DNA of 44,277 nucleotides from Chitinophagaceae bacterium (GTDB lineage: Bacteria > Bacteroidota > Bacteroidia > Chitinophagales > Chitinophagaceae). Positions 9,032 through 17,601 of the stretch are shown piece by piece; positions within the stretch are counted from its first letter, which is position 1, and the number at the start of each line of letters is the position of its first letter. A model generated the notes under the pieces. That model worked only from the letters and a program-made list of their open reading frames with translations, was not told the DNA's origin and made no database searches. A program made the translations under genes and the position numbers. The stretch is taken from assembly GCA_947442625.1 (NCBI GenBank), contig CANEWJ010000005.1:1-44277 (forward strand), written 5' to 3'.

Positions 9032-10680
9032 TGCCCTTCCCAACCATCAATCCTACCAAAACCCAGGCCTGGAAAAAACTTGAAGCACATGCAGACATCA
9101 TGCAGCAGGTGCACATGCGTGAACTTTTCAGCCAAGACCCTAACCGTTTCGACAGCTTCTCACAAACAGACGGAGACCTGCTTTTTGATTATGCTAAAAA
9201 CATCATCACAGCAGAAACCCTTGCCTTGCTGAATGAACTGGCTGGGGAATGTGGTTTGAAAGATGCAATACACTCGATGTTTGAAGGGGAGAAAATCAAC
9301 AGGACAGAAAACCGTGCAGTTTTGCATACAGCACTGAGAAATTTTTCAGGCGCTGCAGTATTTACTGATGGTGAAGATGTAATGCCAAAAGTGAAAACTG
9401 TTCTCGCGCAAATGAAAAGCTTGTGTGGTAAAGTTCATGGAGGAGAATGGAAAGGATATACCGGCAAACCCATCAAACAAATTGTCAACATCGGCATTGG
9501 AGGAAGCGATCTTGGCCCGGTGATGGTAACAGAAGCGCTGAAGCCTTATTGGATTGATGGCATGCAAGTTCATTTTGTTTCAAATGTTGATGGAACACAT
9601 ATTGCTGAATGTTTAAAAGGTATAAGCGCTGATGAAACCTTGTTTTTAGTTGCTTCCAAAACGTTCACTACACAGGAAACGATGACGAATGCTCATACGG
9701 CAAGGGATTGGTTCATACAACAATCCGGTGATGCAGCCCATGTTGCCAAGCATTTCGTTGCCCTGTCTACCAATGAAAAAGCCGTAGTAGCATTTGGCAT
9801 TGACAAAGAAAACATGTTCGAATTCTGGGATTGGGTCGGAGGCAGGTACAGCCTTTGGAGTGCCATAGGACTTTCCATCGCCTTAACCATTGGTTATGAA
9901 AACTTTGAATCCTTGTTGAAAGGAGCCCACGCAATGGATAAGCATTTCAAGAATAATCCATTCGAAGAAAACATCCCTGTAAAAATGGCCTTGATCGGTC
10001 TTTGGTATGTCAATTTTTTTGGTGTTCAATCGGAGGCCATCCTTCCCTATGACCAGTATATGCACCGTTTTGCCGCCTATTTCCAACAAGGAAACATGGA
10101 AAGCAATGGTAAGCGGGTAGACAGGAATGGCGAAACGCTTGATTATGCCTCAGGCCCAGTGATTTGGGGAGAGCCCGGTACCAATGGACAGCATGCATTT
10201 TATCAGTTGATCCATCAGGGAACAGTAATGATCCCATGCGATTTTATCGCCCCTGCCGTCAGCCACAATCCTGTTGGAGATCATCACCTGAAATTGATGA
10301 CCAATTTCTTTGCACAGACAGAGGCTTTGATGAATGGTAAAACTGCTGAAGAGGCTGCTGCCGAACTTGAGCAACTTTCTGAAGAGGAAAGAAACAGCTT
10401 GGTACCCTTCAAGGTATTTGAAGGAAACAAGCCCACCAATTCATTCTTGGTCAAAAAAATCAATCCATTTGAATTGGGCAAACTCATTGCCGCCTACGAA
10501 CACAAAATCTTTGTTCAAGGGGTCATCTGGAATATTTACAGTTTTGACCAATGGGGTGTAGAATTGGGGAAGCAATTGGCCAATAAGATCTTGCCACAGC
10601 TTGATGGATCCCAACAGATTGAAGGGCATGACAGCTCGACAACGGGATTGATGAATGCTTTTTTGGGGTTGAGGAGTTGA
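9031..10680 (+). CDS. pgi: Glucose-6-phosphate isomerase
   Basis: Interconverts glucose-6-phosphate and fructose-6-phosphate in glycolysis and gluconeogenesis. The 549-residue sequence matches the E. coli-type enzyme in length and carries [29 protein letters not shown], the family signature region [22 protein letters not shown]-equivalent ESNGKRVD, and [19 protein letters not shown]. The C-terminus ends [14 protein letters not shown], and its last codons are encoded inside a GG(A/G)GTTGA tandem repeat that continues past the stop. It overlaps the preceding aldolase gene by one base. Downstream the neighbour is convergent. Confidence 0.97.
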   Translation: MPFPTINPTKTQAWKKLEAHADIMQQVHMRELFSQDPNRFDSFSQTDGDLLFDYAKNIITAETLALLNELAGECGLKDAIHSMFEGEKINRTENRAVLHTALRNFSGAAVFTDGEDVMPKVKTVLAQMKSLCGKVHGGEWKGYTGKPIKQIVNIGIGGSDLGPVMVTEALKPYWIDGMQVHFVSNVDGTHIAECLKGISADETLFLVASKTFTTQETMTNAHTARDWFIQQSGDAAHVAKHFVALSTNEKAVVAFGIDKENMFEFWDWVGGRYSLWSAIGLSIALTIGYENFESLLKGAHAMDKHFKNNPFEENIPVKMALIGLWYVNFFGVQSEAILPYDQYMHRFAAYFQQGNMESNGKRVDRNGETLDYASGPVIWGEPGTNGQHAFYQLIHQGTVMIPCDFIAPAVSHNPVGDHHLKLMTNFFAQTEALMNGKTAEEAAAELEQLSEEERNSLVPFKVFEGNKPTNSFLVKKINPFELGKLIAAYEHKIFVQGVIWNIYSFDQWGVELGKQLANKILPQLDGSQQIEGHDSSTTGLMNAFLGLRS

Positions 10681-10704
10681 GGAGTTGAGGGGTTGAGGGG
10701 TTTA
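10665..10704 (+). repeat. Five-copy tandem octamer spanning the pgi stop codon
   Basis: Five adjacent 8-base units: GGGGTTGA, GGAGTTGA, GGAGTTGA, GGGGTTGA and GGGGTTTA. The first two encode the last residues and stop of pgi. Because the unit length is not a multiple of three, gain or loss of a unit would change which codon ends the protein or keep the stop, depending on where it happens. Confidence 0.85.
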
Positions 10705-10713
10705 GGAAGTGAC

Positions 10714-12726
10714 TTAGCTATTCTTTTTTAAGCGAAACATTACCACGCCATGGTGAGGGATTAAAGTTGTTATTTTGCCCTTGAAAATTCCAAGGTCTTT
10801 TTGGCGCCAAACATCCCTGACCTTGAAATTGCCGACCAGGCCAATTTCATTAAAATTCAATGCGAATGTTTTGGGTTGTTCATTGCCCCACCGAAAATAA
10901 GATTGTGGTGTTTTTCCGTAACCGGCAATATTGAAGATTCCAACAGCATAATCACCATTCTCCAATTCTCGTTTCCATACCTGAAAACCATCTTTCTCCA
11001 TAACCAATCGTGCTGCTTTGCCAAGGGGATCCTGGTTGATGGCAATGACCTCGTCATTGGATAATAGGTTCAAGGTAAATGCATCCAACCGCTCAATCGG
11101 ACAACCGATCAACATGGGAGATGCAATCAGGCTGAATATGCTCACATGGCTGTACTGCTCATATGGAGTAAGTCTTGTTGGGTGTAAAACAGGCCCAATG
11201 GAAACATCCCCCAAAATCATCATGTCTGCATCACCCCAATGTCCTGGGCCTGTGTATGGCGACCATTTGTCTAATACAAAAGCGGTATTGAATAAACTGG
11301 TCCAACTGTCCTTGATGTCTGGACCAGTCCGATACATATTGGACAATCGTACCCATTCATTCACCTTTTCAAAGGGCGCATTGTTGGAAAGGCTCAATAC
11401 AATATCCCTTCCGGAGTGCTTTAGTGCAGTAGACATGCGTTCTGTTGAAGCAACATCAATGCGCCAGTCATATTTAAGAAAATCAACTCCCCAGGCAGCC
11501 ATCTGCCGGGCATCATTGGGTTCAAACGTATACTTGCCGATGCGGCTGTATGGCTGGCGATAGGGCTTGAAAAGTTCATGTGTTTCACCTCCGGTAGGAT
11601 AATCAGAGGAAGCACCTACATATCCACCATAGCTGGCAATGTAAGGTGTGGAATACAAACCAGCCTTCAATCCCATGCCATGGATCTGATCAATCATGCC
11701 CTTGATATCAGGAAACTTATCGTTGGGTTGCAATGCCGTATCTGGTCCACCGCGTTTGCCCATCCATGCATCATCCACATTGATATATGTCCATCCATGA
11801 TCAGCCAATCCGGTTTTTACCATGGCATTGGCCGATGCCAAAACTTTTTCTTGGTCAATCTCAGCTTCCCAGGAGTTCCATCCATTCCATCCAATGGGTG
11901 GCGTGAGCGCGATGGTATCCCCTATTTTGATGGTCAAGTTTTTGGTAACCTCGCCCAGTTTATTTTTTGCTTTAAGGATTACTTCATAAATGCCACGCTG
12001 GGCAACAGATCCCGTAATAATACCGGATTCAGCTGCTATTTTTAATCCGATCGGCAAATTCACTGCACTGAATTGTATCGGCCGCTGGCCAGTTGCTGCC
12101 ACCTTGAATAGAAAAGGATTGCCGGGACGGGCACCAAAAACCTTGGCAGTATTGATTTGTGGCGTATTTTTTGTCGCGGGCGTCAGTATGATTTGGGGAT
12201 CAGTGTTGGGAATATAACCAGGAGTAAACCCTTCATTAACCATCAACCTGGCATTGGCCCAGTTGCCATTGGTTCTTTTGTTGCCCAATCCTCCCACTGA
12301 ATCGGTAATCAATAAGCCCAGTTGCTTTACGCCTGTCAGGTCTACATCGATTTTGACTGCAGGATCTCCAACATTCATGGGTTTGCTTTGAAACAAGATT
12401 CTTTGATCGGCCAATACATAAAACGTAAGGGGTATGGCAGTATTGGAAGAATCATCAACACCCACTTCAGCAGAGAACTTCTTGGCGTTGCCATCCAACA
12501 TGAATGAAAGCACCGCAGGAGATTGTGCGCCAAAACCCCTGCTGAATGGAACACCTTTGATTTTGATGGTATTCTTCCAGTAATTGGACTTGGTGGATAC
12601 AGGTCTGATGCCTTCTGAATAAGTCTGCAAGGGCAGGTCGTCAAAAAAAAGTGTTTTTGTGTTTTGCGCCTTACCGCTTTGGCATAAGGTGAATACAAAA
12701 GCAAAAACCAATATTGAAAGCTTCAT
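10714..12726 (-). CDS. GH27 alpha-galactosidase with NPCBM and Ig-like modules
   Basis: Secreted glycoside hydrolase of 670 residues that should release terminal alpha-galactose. Order: signal peptide (about 1-20, ending GKAQ); NPCBM-like carbohydrate-binding module (about 22-165, with RGFGAQSPAVLSF); putative Ig domain (about 178-270, with LPIGLKIAAESGIITG); GH27 barrel from TPPIGWNGWNSWE (276) onward. The expected nucleophile is Asp420 in FLKYDW and the acid/base Asp470 in RTGPDIKDSW. A C-terminal beta domain follows. GH27 also contains isomaltodextranase and N-acetylgalactosaminidase, so substrate is inferred. The preceding PUR gene ends 69 bases upstream with a terminator in the gap, and there is no SusC/D pair beside it. 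Confidence 0.92.
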   Translation of the reverse strand: MKLSILVFAFVFTLCQSGKAQNTKTLFFDDLPLQTYSEGIRPVSTKSNYWKNTIKIKGVPFSRGFGAQSPAVLSFMLDGNAKKFSAEVGVDDSSNTAIPLTFYVLADQRILFQSKPMNVGDPAVKIDVDLTGVKQLGLLITDSVGGLGNKRTNGNWANARLMVNEGFTPGYIPNTDPQIILTPATKNTPQINTAKVFGARPGNPFLFKVAATGQRPIQFSAVNLPIGLKIAAESGIITGSVAQRGIYEVILKAKNKLGEVTKNLTIKIGDTIALTPPIGWNGWNSWEAEIDQEKVLASANAMVKTGLADHGWTYINVDDAWMGKRGGPDTALQPNDKFPDIKGMIDQIHGMGLKAGLYSTPYIASYGGYVGASSDYPTGGETHELFKPYRQPYSRIGKYTFEPNDARQMAAWGVDFLKYDWRIDVASTERMSTALKHSGRDIVLSLSNNAPFEKVNEWVRLSNMYRTGPDIKDSWTSLFNTAFVLDKWSPYTGPGHWGDADMMILGDVSIGPVLHPTRLTPYEQYSHVSIFSLIASPMLIGCPIERLDAFTLNLLSNDEVIAINQDPLGKAARLVMEKDGFQVWKRELENGDYAVGIFNIAGYGKTPQSYFRWGNEQPKTFALNFNEIGLVGNFKVRDVWRQKDLGIFKGKITTLIPHHGVVMFRLKKNS

Positions 12727-12744
12727 GATGAAAGGAGATTTTAT

Positions 12745-12773
12745 AAAAAAAAAGGGTGGAAAATTCCACCCTT
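12745..12773 (-). terminator. Rho-independent terminator after the PUR-domain gene
   Basis: A 10-bp perfect stem (AAGGGTGGAA, 12752-12761, with TTCCACCCTT, 12764-12773) is followed on the - strand by a T-run (complement of A at 12745-12753). It lies between the PUR gene stop and the GH27 start, so GH27 probably needs its own promoter or read-through. Confidence 0.85.
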
Positions 12774-12795
12774 GAATGTATGTAAAATTAACATC

Positions 12796-13290
12796 TTACC
12801 ATTTGTCAACTTCTTCTGATGCGCCGTTGTCGCCTTCTGTAATTGAGGGGGTTGATGATGCTGAAGGAGCTTCTGGTTCAGCAACTGGAGCTTCATCAAT
12901 TGGAGATACAATGGCTTCAACATCAGCAACCGGAGCAGCAGCTGGTTGTGAATAACCACCGCTGTAACCGCCTTCTCCGCCTTCGCCACCTTCCTCATCA
13001 TATTCATGGTTAAATGCATCAAAATCAAAATCAGGCATCAAGTCAGTTTTTACGTGATCCACTGCTTCATTCAATGCTTTCAAAAATTTATTGAAATCTT
13101 CTTTGTAGAGAAAAATCTTGTGACGATCATAACCATCATCATTGAAACGCTTTCTGCTTTCTGTAATGGTCAGGTAATAATCATTACCACGGGTAGTTCT
13201 GACATCGAAGAAATAGGTTCTTCTTTTGCCTGCCCTGATGCGTTTGCTGTAAACGCTGTCCATTCTTTTTTCGTTGTTGTCGTACGGCAC
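12796..13290 (-). CDS. PUR-domain (DUF3276) nucleic-acid-binding protein
   Basis: The first 80 or so residues (IRAGKRRTYFFDVRTTRGNDYYLTITESRKRF, HKIFLYKEDFNKFLKALNEAVDHV) match the bacterial PUR-alpha-like family, whose members bind single-stranded DNA or RNA; spirochaete homologues act as regulators. After about residue 105 the protein becomes a low-complexity tail of Glu/Gly runs, then Ala/Pro/Glu/Ser repeats to the C-terminal EEVDKW. The tail is probably disordered and resembles tails that recruit partners. A near-consensus promoter lies at 13329-13358 and a terminator follows, so the gene looks monocistronic. Its target here is unknown. Confidence 0.85.
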   Translation of the reverse strand: MPYDNNEKRMDSVYSKRIRAGKRRTYFFDVRTTRGNDYYLTITESRKRFNDDGYDRHKIFLYKEDFNKFLKALNEAVDHVKTDLMPDFDFDAFNHEYDEEGGEGGEGGYSGGYSQPAAAPVADVEAIVSPIDEAPVAEPEAPSASSTPSITEGDNGASEEVDKW

Positions 13291-13328
13291 AATTGAAGAT
13301 TTTGGTTATAGCAATTGGTTGGTCCCTA

Positions 13329-13358
13329 TAAAGATAGCATTGTTTTGGAATTGTCAAA
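13329..13358 (-). promoter_or_regulatory. Promoter candidate for the PUR-domain gene
   Basis: On the - strand a TTTG (-33, complement of 13355-13358) and TATCTTTA (-7, complement of 13329-13336) are separated by 18 bases. This is the best-spaced two-part match to the Bacteroidota consensus in the window, with one mismatch in the -7 box. It predicts a leader of about 30 nt. Confidence 0.5.
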
Positions 13359-13405
13359 ATTTAGTATTGCTTTTTTGGAACTGTTTTTTACCGCTAAAAA
13401 GCCCG

Positions 13406-15229
13406 TCATTGGGAGTTACCAGCGTCCATTTGCTGGGTTCTCAATAATTGGGCATAATACCCGTTGGCTTTGACCAAATCCTCATGGGTGCCTTTTTCTA
13501 ATACCATGCCATCCTCCATGACAATGATTTGATCAAAAACAAAAGATGGAAAAATCCTATGGGTGATGATGATGGCCGTTTTATCCATCAAATAATGGTT
13601 AAGGTTTGATGCAATTTTGTGTTCTGTATTGGCGTCTACAGCACTCAGGCAATCATCAAATATCAACAAGTCATTTTCCTTGGAAAGCGCTCTGGCAATG
13701 GATATGCGCTGTTTCTGCCCGCCAGAAAGCGTAACGCCTCGCTCCCCAATCATCGTCTCAAATCCATTGGGCAATGCTTCTACCTCCTCAAGGATTATCG
13801 CGTTTTCGGCAGCATTTTTTGCCTTGGAAATATCCTCCTCGCCGGAACTGAAATTGATGTTGTGGTGGATGGAATCGCTGAACAGAAAAACATCCTGGGG
13901 AACATAACTGACCAATTTTCTCAAGGAATCAAGATTGAGGCCTTTTATATTTTTCCCATTCAACCTGATTTGACCTTTCTGAGGATCAAACATCCGGATC
14001 AACAGCTGTGCTATAGTGGATTTGCCACAACCGGTCTTGCCAATCAATGCAATTTTTTCGCCGCGTTTTATGATGAGGCTAAAGTCCTTGACTGCCCTTA
14101 TCCCGGTATGAGGAAAGGTATAATCTACCGCATCAAACTCCAGCAGATCAATATGGTCAAGCCTTTCAGCGTCCTTGACATCGATAATATTGGAGTTGAT
14201 TTGAAGGAATTCATTGAGTCTTTTTTGGGAGGCTGCCGCCCTTTGGATATTGGATACCACCCAGCCAATGGCAGAGACGGGGAAAGTAAGCATGTTGATG
14301 TAGACCACAAACTCTGCAATCGTGCCAGCACTGATGCGGTGCTCCAGTTGATAGAGGCTTCCCATATAAATGGTCAGCAATGTGCTCAGTCCAATCAGCA
14401 ATCCAATGGCAGGAAAATAAACAGCTTCCATGGTAGAGAGTGCCATTCCACTTTTCCTATATTCTTCACTTTCAGCGTCGAAAAAACCCAGGGATGACTT
14501 CTCTTGGTTATAGGATTTAATAACCCTGATGCCTGAGTAGGACTGCTGTGCCAAACTGGTAAGGGTGCTCAATTGTGCTTGAATTTTTTCGCTTTTTTTG
14601 TTGATATAGCTGTTGACAAAATACATGGCAAAGGCCAACAAAGGCAATGGAGCAAGCACATAGGCAGACAAAAGGGCATTCTTTTTGAACATGTAGAAAA
14701 GACTGATCATTATCAGAATGGTGAGGTTGATCAGGTACATCAGGGCTGGACCAGTATACATCCTTACCCTTGATACGTCTTCTGACATGCGGCTCATGAG
14801 ATCTCCGATGCTGTTCACTTTATAAAATTGTGCATCCAGTTGCTGGAAATGTGCATATACTTCGTTCTTTTGGTCAAACTCAATATGCCGGCTCATGACG
14901 ATAATGGTCTGGCGCATCAAAAACATAAAAAAGCCCCTGATCAATGCCAATGCAAGCAAGACCAAACCGCAGGCCATGACCAATTGTGAAAAACCAAGCC
15001 CAGCATTTTTAAACACCCCGATACACCACTTGACCAAAGGATCAAAAAAGACCTTATCTGAAGGCATGGCCAGCGGATTGATTGCGCGTTGCACTTCATC
15101 TACTACAAAGCCTGTCATCTGTGGTGCCAGGATACCGAAATAGTTTGACACTAAAATGAATACGAACCCAAGTGTTAGTCTCCACCGGTATTTCCAGAAA
15201 TATTTATTCAGCTGTTTGAGTTCCTTCAT
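13406..15229 (-). CDS. ABC exporter, fused permease-ATPase (MdlA/YheI-like)
   Basis: The 607-residue half-transporter has six membrane segments (about residues 15-330) and a C-terminal ATPase domain with Walker A IGKTGCGKST, Q-loop YVPQDVFLF, signature LSGGQKQR, Walker B LLIFDD and an H-loop in IIITHR. The residue after Walker B, normally catalytic Glu, is Asp526 (codon 13652-13654), as in the degenerate subunit of heterodimeric exporters such as TM287 or BmrC. No partner half-transporter is adjacent. The open frame extends to 15376 across the opposite-strand tRNA gene, but the conserved protein starts with MKELKQLNKYFWKYRW at 15229. The cargo cannot be predicted; lipid or drug export is usual for the family. 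Confidence 0.9.
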   Translation of the reverse strand: MKELKQLNKYFWKYRWRLTLGFVFILVSNYFGILAPQMTGFVVDEVQRAINPLAMPSDKVFFDPLVKWCIGVFKNAGLGFSQLVMACGLVLLALALIRGFFMFLMRQTIIVMSRHIEFDQKNEVYAHFQQLDAQFYKVNSIGDLMSRMSEDVSRVRMYTGPALMYLINLTILIMISLFYMFKKNALLSAYVLAPLPLLAFAMYFVNSYINKKSEKIQAQLSTLTSLAQQSYSGIRVIKSYNQEKSSLGFFDAESEEYRKSGMALSTMEAVYFPAIGLLIGLSTLLTIYMGSLYQLEHRISAGTIAEFVVYINMLTFPVSAIGWVVSNIQRAAASQKRLNEFLQINSNIIDVKDAERLDHIDLLEFDAVDYTFPHTGIRAVKDFSLIIKRGEKIALIGKTGCGKSTIAQLLIRMFDPQKGQIRLNGKNIKGLNLDSLRKLVSYVPQDVFLFSDSIHHNINFSSGEEDISKAKNAAENAIILEEVEALPNGFETMIGERGVTLSGGQKQRISIARALSKENDLLIFDDCLSAVDANTEHKIASNLNHYLMDKTAIIITHRIFPSFVFDQIIVMEDGMVLEKGTHEDLVKANGYYAQLLRTQQMDAGNSQ

Positions 15230-15235
15230 GATGAG

Positions 15236-15243
15236 CAAAGTTA
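15236..15243 (-). promoter_or_regulatory. Promoter -7 box candidate just before the ABC exporter gene
   Basis: The - strand reads TAACTTTG, an exact TAnnTTTG match ending six bases before the ATG at 15229. The predicted start of transcription falls at or next to the ATG, again suggesting a leaderless or nearly leaderless mRNA. No clear -33 box. Confidence 0.4.
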
Positions 15244-15287
15244 TCAAACTGTGCTGAGGAGTTTTTAGATGATTTTTTGATGATTTC

Positions 15288-15318
15288 TTTATAATTCGAC
15301 TTCGATGTTTTACTTTTG
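15288..15318 (+). promoter_or_regulatory. Promoter candidate for tRNA-Ser
   Basis: TACTTTTG at 15311-15318 matches TAnnTTTG and ends four bases before the first base of the tRNA. A TTTA at 15288-15291, 19 bases upstream, is a one-mismatch -33 element. It occupies the 93-base gap shared with the divergent ABC exporter gene. Confidence 0.5.
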
Positions 15319-15322
15319 CGCC

Positions 15323-15405
15323 GGAGAGATGGCAGAGCGGTCGAATGCGGCGGTCTTGAAAACCGTTGACTGTCACAGGTCCGGGGGTTCGAATCCCTCT
15401 CTCTC
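15323..15405 (+). tRNA. tRNA-Ser (anticodon UGA)
   Basis: The acceptor stem GGAGAGA (15323-15329) pairs with TCTCTCC (15398-15404), with discriminator G at 15405. The anticodon loop CTTGAAA (15355-15361) has anticodon TGA at 15357-15359, flanked by CGGT/ACCG. A long variable arm follows, as in all type II serine tRNAs, and the T-arm is GGGGG-TTCGAAT-CCCTC with one G-U pair. The 3' CCA is not encoded. This tRNA reads UCA and other UCN codons. Confidence 0.97.
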
Positions 15406-15408
15406 CGC

Positions 15409-15531
15409 AGGTTCAAAAGCCAGCACATTGTGCTGGCTTTTTGTTGTTTTGTGCGAGTCTGAACCGAAGGTTCAAGCGAGTATTCAAAACAACAAAAGCC
15501 AATGCCACGAAGTGGCATGGCTTTTGAACCT
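15409..15531. repeat. Nested inverted-repeat element downstream of tRNA-Ser
   Basis: A 123-base block built from layered inverted repeats. The outer arms AGGTTCAAAAGCC (15409-15421) and GGCTTTTGAACCT (15519-15531) are perfect over 13 bp. The inner arms, 15435-15451 and 15485-15500, match over 16 bp with one extra T. A central hairpin TGAACC-GAA-GGTTCA occupies 15460-15474. Two further local hairpins lie at 15419-15437 and 15494-15525. No protein is encoded. The left hairpin can serve as the tRNA terminator. The whole resembles a non-autonomous dispersed repeat rather than a plain terminator, but copy number cannot be judged from one window. Confidence 0.7.
15415..15443 (+). terminator. Terminator of tRNA-Ser
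   Basis: The 8-bp stem GCCAGCAC (15419-15426) / GTGCTGGC (15430-15437) is followed by a T-run at 15438-15442. It begins ten bases after the tRNA end and forms the left part of the larger inverted-repeat block. Confidence 0.75.
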
Positions 15532-15621
15532 GAAATCCCCAAAAAGGGATCATGAAATAATCCCTATCATCCCAAAGCAATTGCCACTGAAGGTTGCTTC
15601 AACTGGCCAAAAATGATTTTG

Positions 15622-17484
15622 CTATTTTATCGGATCTATCTCAAACACCATTGCCGTTTTAGCAGGTACATCAAATTTTTGCTGAATGGATATCGTCTGA
15701 CCTGAAAAAATATTTCTCGCGTTACGGGCATTCCCAACGATTTCCTTGAAACGGGATGGATCAATTGATGTTGATTGCTCATTCCTGTTCAAAACCACCA
15801 TCACCTTTTCCTTGCCTGTGTATCGAAAATACACATAGACATCATTGAAGGGAGCAAAATGTAGGGTCTTTCCATTGGCAATGGCTTTGCTGGTCTTTCG
15901 CCATTGTGCAAGTGATTTAAAATACCCTTGCATCTCCATCTGAGCCTGTGCTAACCCTGAACCTGCAAATGCATTGCTTTTATCATCACCCCACCCTCCT
16001 GGCATGTCTGCCCTGATATAACCATGGTCGTCTGGATGTGCAGTGTTGTCCAATAGCACTTCAGTTCCATAATAAACCTGCGGAATACCCCTCAAAGTCA
16101 GTAGCGCAGTAATCGCCATTTTGGTCAATGACAAATCATTGCCCAATTGGGTATGCAACCTGTCCATGTCGTGGTTGTCTCCAAATATCAACAACATTGA
16201 AGGATCTGCATAGGCAAAATCATTGGCGATGGACTCATAGAGCAGGTTTAAACCCTTCCCCCATGTATTTCTGTTTTTTTGGCGAAGGGCTTCTACCAGT
16301 GAGGATTGCAGCGGAAAATCCATGGAAGAACCAAGACAACCCGTATAACCATCTGTATTCTTTTTCCCTTTTTGCCAATATGAGGTGATCAAAGGGTTGA
16401 GGCTCCATTCTTCCCCAACAAGGCTAAAATTGGGATATTCTTTCATGATCCTGCAGGCCCAGGCATTGAGCAATGGCTTTACACTATATCCATAGGTATC
16501 CAGCCTTATGCCGCCCAATTGTAGTGTTTCTATCCACCAAATGTTGTTCTGGATCAAGTAAGTAGCCATGAACGGATTCTCCCCATTCAGGTCTGGCATG
16601 GTAGGCACAAACCATCCTTTGGTCATCAGTTCACGGTCATATTGAGAAGCATTGGGATCTTGATTAACAGTTCGCACATGTGTTGTGATGCGCATAGAAT
16701 CGGCATAATTGATCCAATCCCGAAAGGGCATGTCTTTCATCCACCTATGGCCAGAACCAATATGGTTAAGCACAGCATCATAAACCAGTTTGATTCCTTT
16801 GGCCTTGGCCTTTTGAGCCAATTCCTTGTATTCTTCCATGGTGCCAAAACGGGGATCAACTTTGTAATGGTCTGTAATTGCATAGCCATGATAGGAATAG
16901 GCTGGCATGTTGTTCTCCATCAATGGCTGGGGCCAAATAGTGGTGTAGCCCATTGATTTTAAATAGTCCAGGTTATTTATCATTCCCCGTATATCACCAC
17001 CATGCCTTGCTCCATTTGTTTTTCTATCAACCTTGTTTTCAAGCATCCCCTCAATGGTGTCATTGCGCTGGTCTCCATTGGCAAAGCGGTCTGGGGTGAT
17101 CAAACATATAATATCAGCGCTGTTAAACCCATTGAATGCCTCTGGTGCCATTGCTCTTTTCAATAGTGTGTAATCAATTTTTTCAACAACAACACCATTG
17201 CGGGTAAAGAGAATAGGGAATGCCCCTGGCTGGGTTTTAGCTGAAATAATCAAATCAACAAACAGGTAGTTTTTTGAATCTCCTTTTGTGATTTTTTTGA
17301 TGCTTACGCCTGCATAATTGATAACAGGTTTTGTATTGGCAATGTCGTTCCCATTGACCATCAACTGCACGTTTTCATCTTTCATTCCCACCCACCAGTT
17401 CATGGGCTCAAGGTGTTCAATTTGTGAAAAGGAAGATTGGCTCGACAGTATATACAGCGCCAGCAAAAGGAATATTTTTTTCAT
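15622..17484 (-). CDS. GH13 alpha-amylase family enzyme, SusA/neopullulanase-like
   Basis: A secreted 620-residue enzyme that should hydrolyse starch-derived maltodextrins in the periplasm. It has a signal peptide (about 1-20, no lipobox), a Cyc-maltodext_N-type beta domain (about 22-110), and the GH13 barrel with all four signature regions: DAVLNH (236-241), GIRLDTYGY with nucleophile Asp329, LVGEEW with acid/base Glu358, and FGDNHD with Asp439. A C-terminal beta domain (about 535-620) closes the protein. It is the last gene of the susC-D-E-F run, which fits a starch function. A terminator-like hairpin between susF and this gene may lower its expression. Confidence 0.93.
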   Translation of the reverse strand: MKKIFLLLALYILSSQSSFSQIEHLEPMNWWVGMKDENVQLMVNGNDIANTKPVINYAGVSIKKITKGDSKNYLFVDLIISAKTQPGAFPILFTRNGVVVEKIDYTLLKRAMAPEAFNGFNSADIICLITPDRFANGDQRNDTIEGMLENKVDRKTNGARHGGDIRGMINNLDYLKSMGYTTIWPQPLMENNMPAYSYHGYAITDHYKVDPRFGTMEEYKELAQKAKAKGIKLVYDAVLNHIGSGHRWMKDMPFRDWINYADSMRITTHVRTVNQDPNASQYDRELMTKGWFVPTMPDLNGENPFMATYLIQNNIWWIETLQLGGIRLDTYGYSVKPLLNAWACRIMKEYPNFSLVGEEWSLNPLITSYWQKGKKNTDGYTGCLGSSMDFPLQSSLVEALRQKNRNTWGKGLNLLYESIANDFAYADPSMLLIFGDNHDMDRLHTQLGNDLSLTKMAITALLTLRGIPQVYYGTEVLLDNTAHPDDHGYIRADMPGGWGDDKSNAFAGSGLAQAQMEMQGYFKSLAQWRKTSKAIANGKTLHFAPFNDVYVYFRYTGKEKVMVVLNRNEQSTSIDPSRFKEIVGNARNARNIFSGQTISIQQKFDVPAKTAMVFEIDPIK

Positions 17485-17555
17485 CGAATGGGTTTAGGTG
17501 TTTTGCTGAAATATTAAAAGTCTTTGCAAATAAATAAATGCGCGTTGAATCCAAG

Positions 17556-17580
17556 AAAAATGCCCCTCATTTGAGGGGCA
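17556..17580 (-). terminator. Hairpin between the susF-like gene and the GH13 gene
   Basis: A 9-bp perfect stem (TGCCCCTCA, 17561-17569, with TGAGGGGCA, 17572-17580) is followed on the - strand by five Ts. It sits 21 bases after the susF-like stop and 71 bases before the GH13 start, so it either ends the susC-F message or attenuates read-through. Confidence 0.8.
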
Positions 17581-17601
17581 TCAAGTGTTGAATAGGTTAG
17601 C

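Noticed and set aside
12741-13028. A 95-codon frame overlapping the PUR gene tail
   Set aside because: It is the repetitive Ala/Pro/Glu tail of the PUR gene read in another frame.
13619-14497. A 292-codon open frame antisense to the ABC exporter
   Set aside because: No recognisable domain, and the exporter's NBD motifs on the other strand are intact.
15230-15376. Upstream extension of the ABC exporter frame
   Set aside because: The 49 extra residues run through the antisense of tRNA-Ser and its promoter and are not part of the exporter family N-terminus.
15305-15616. Open frame reading through tRNA-Ser and the inverted repeat
   Set aside because: The sequence is a translation of the tRNA and the repeat block; such frames are a common artefact near tRNA-Ser.
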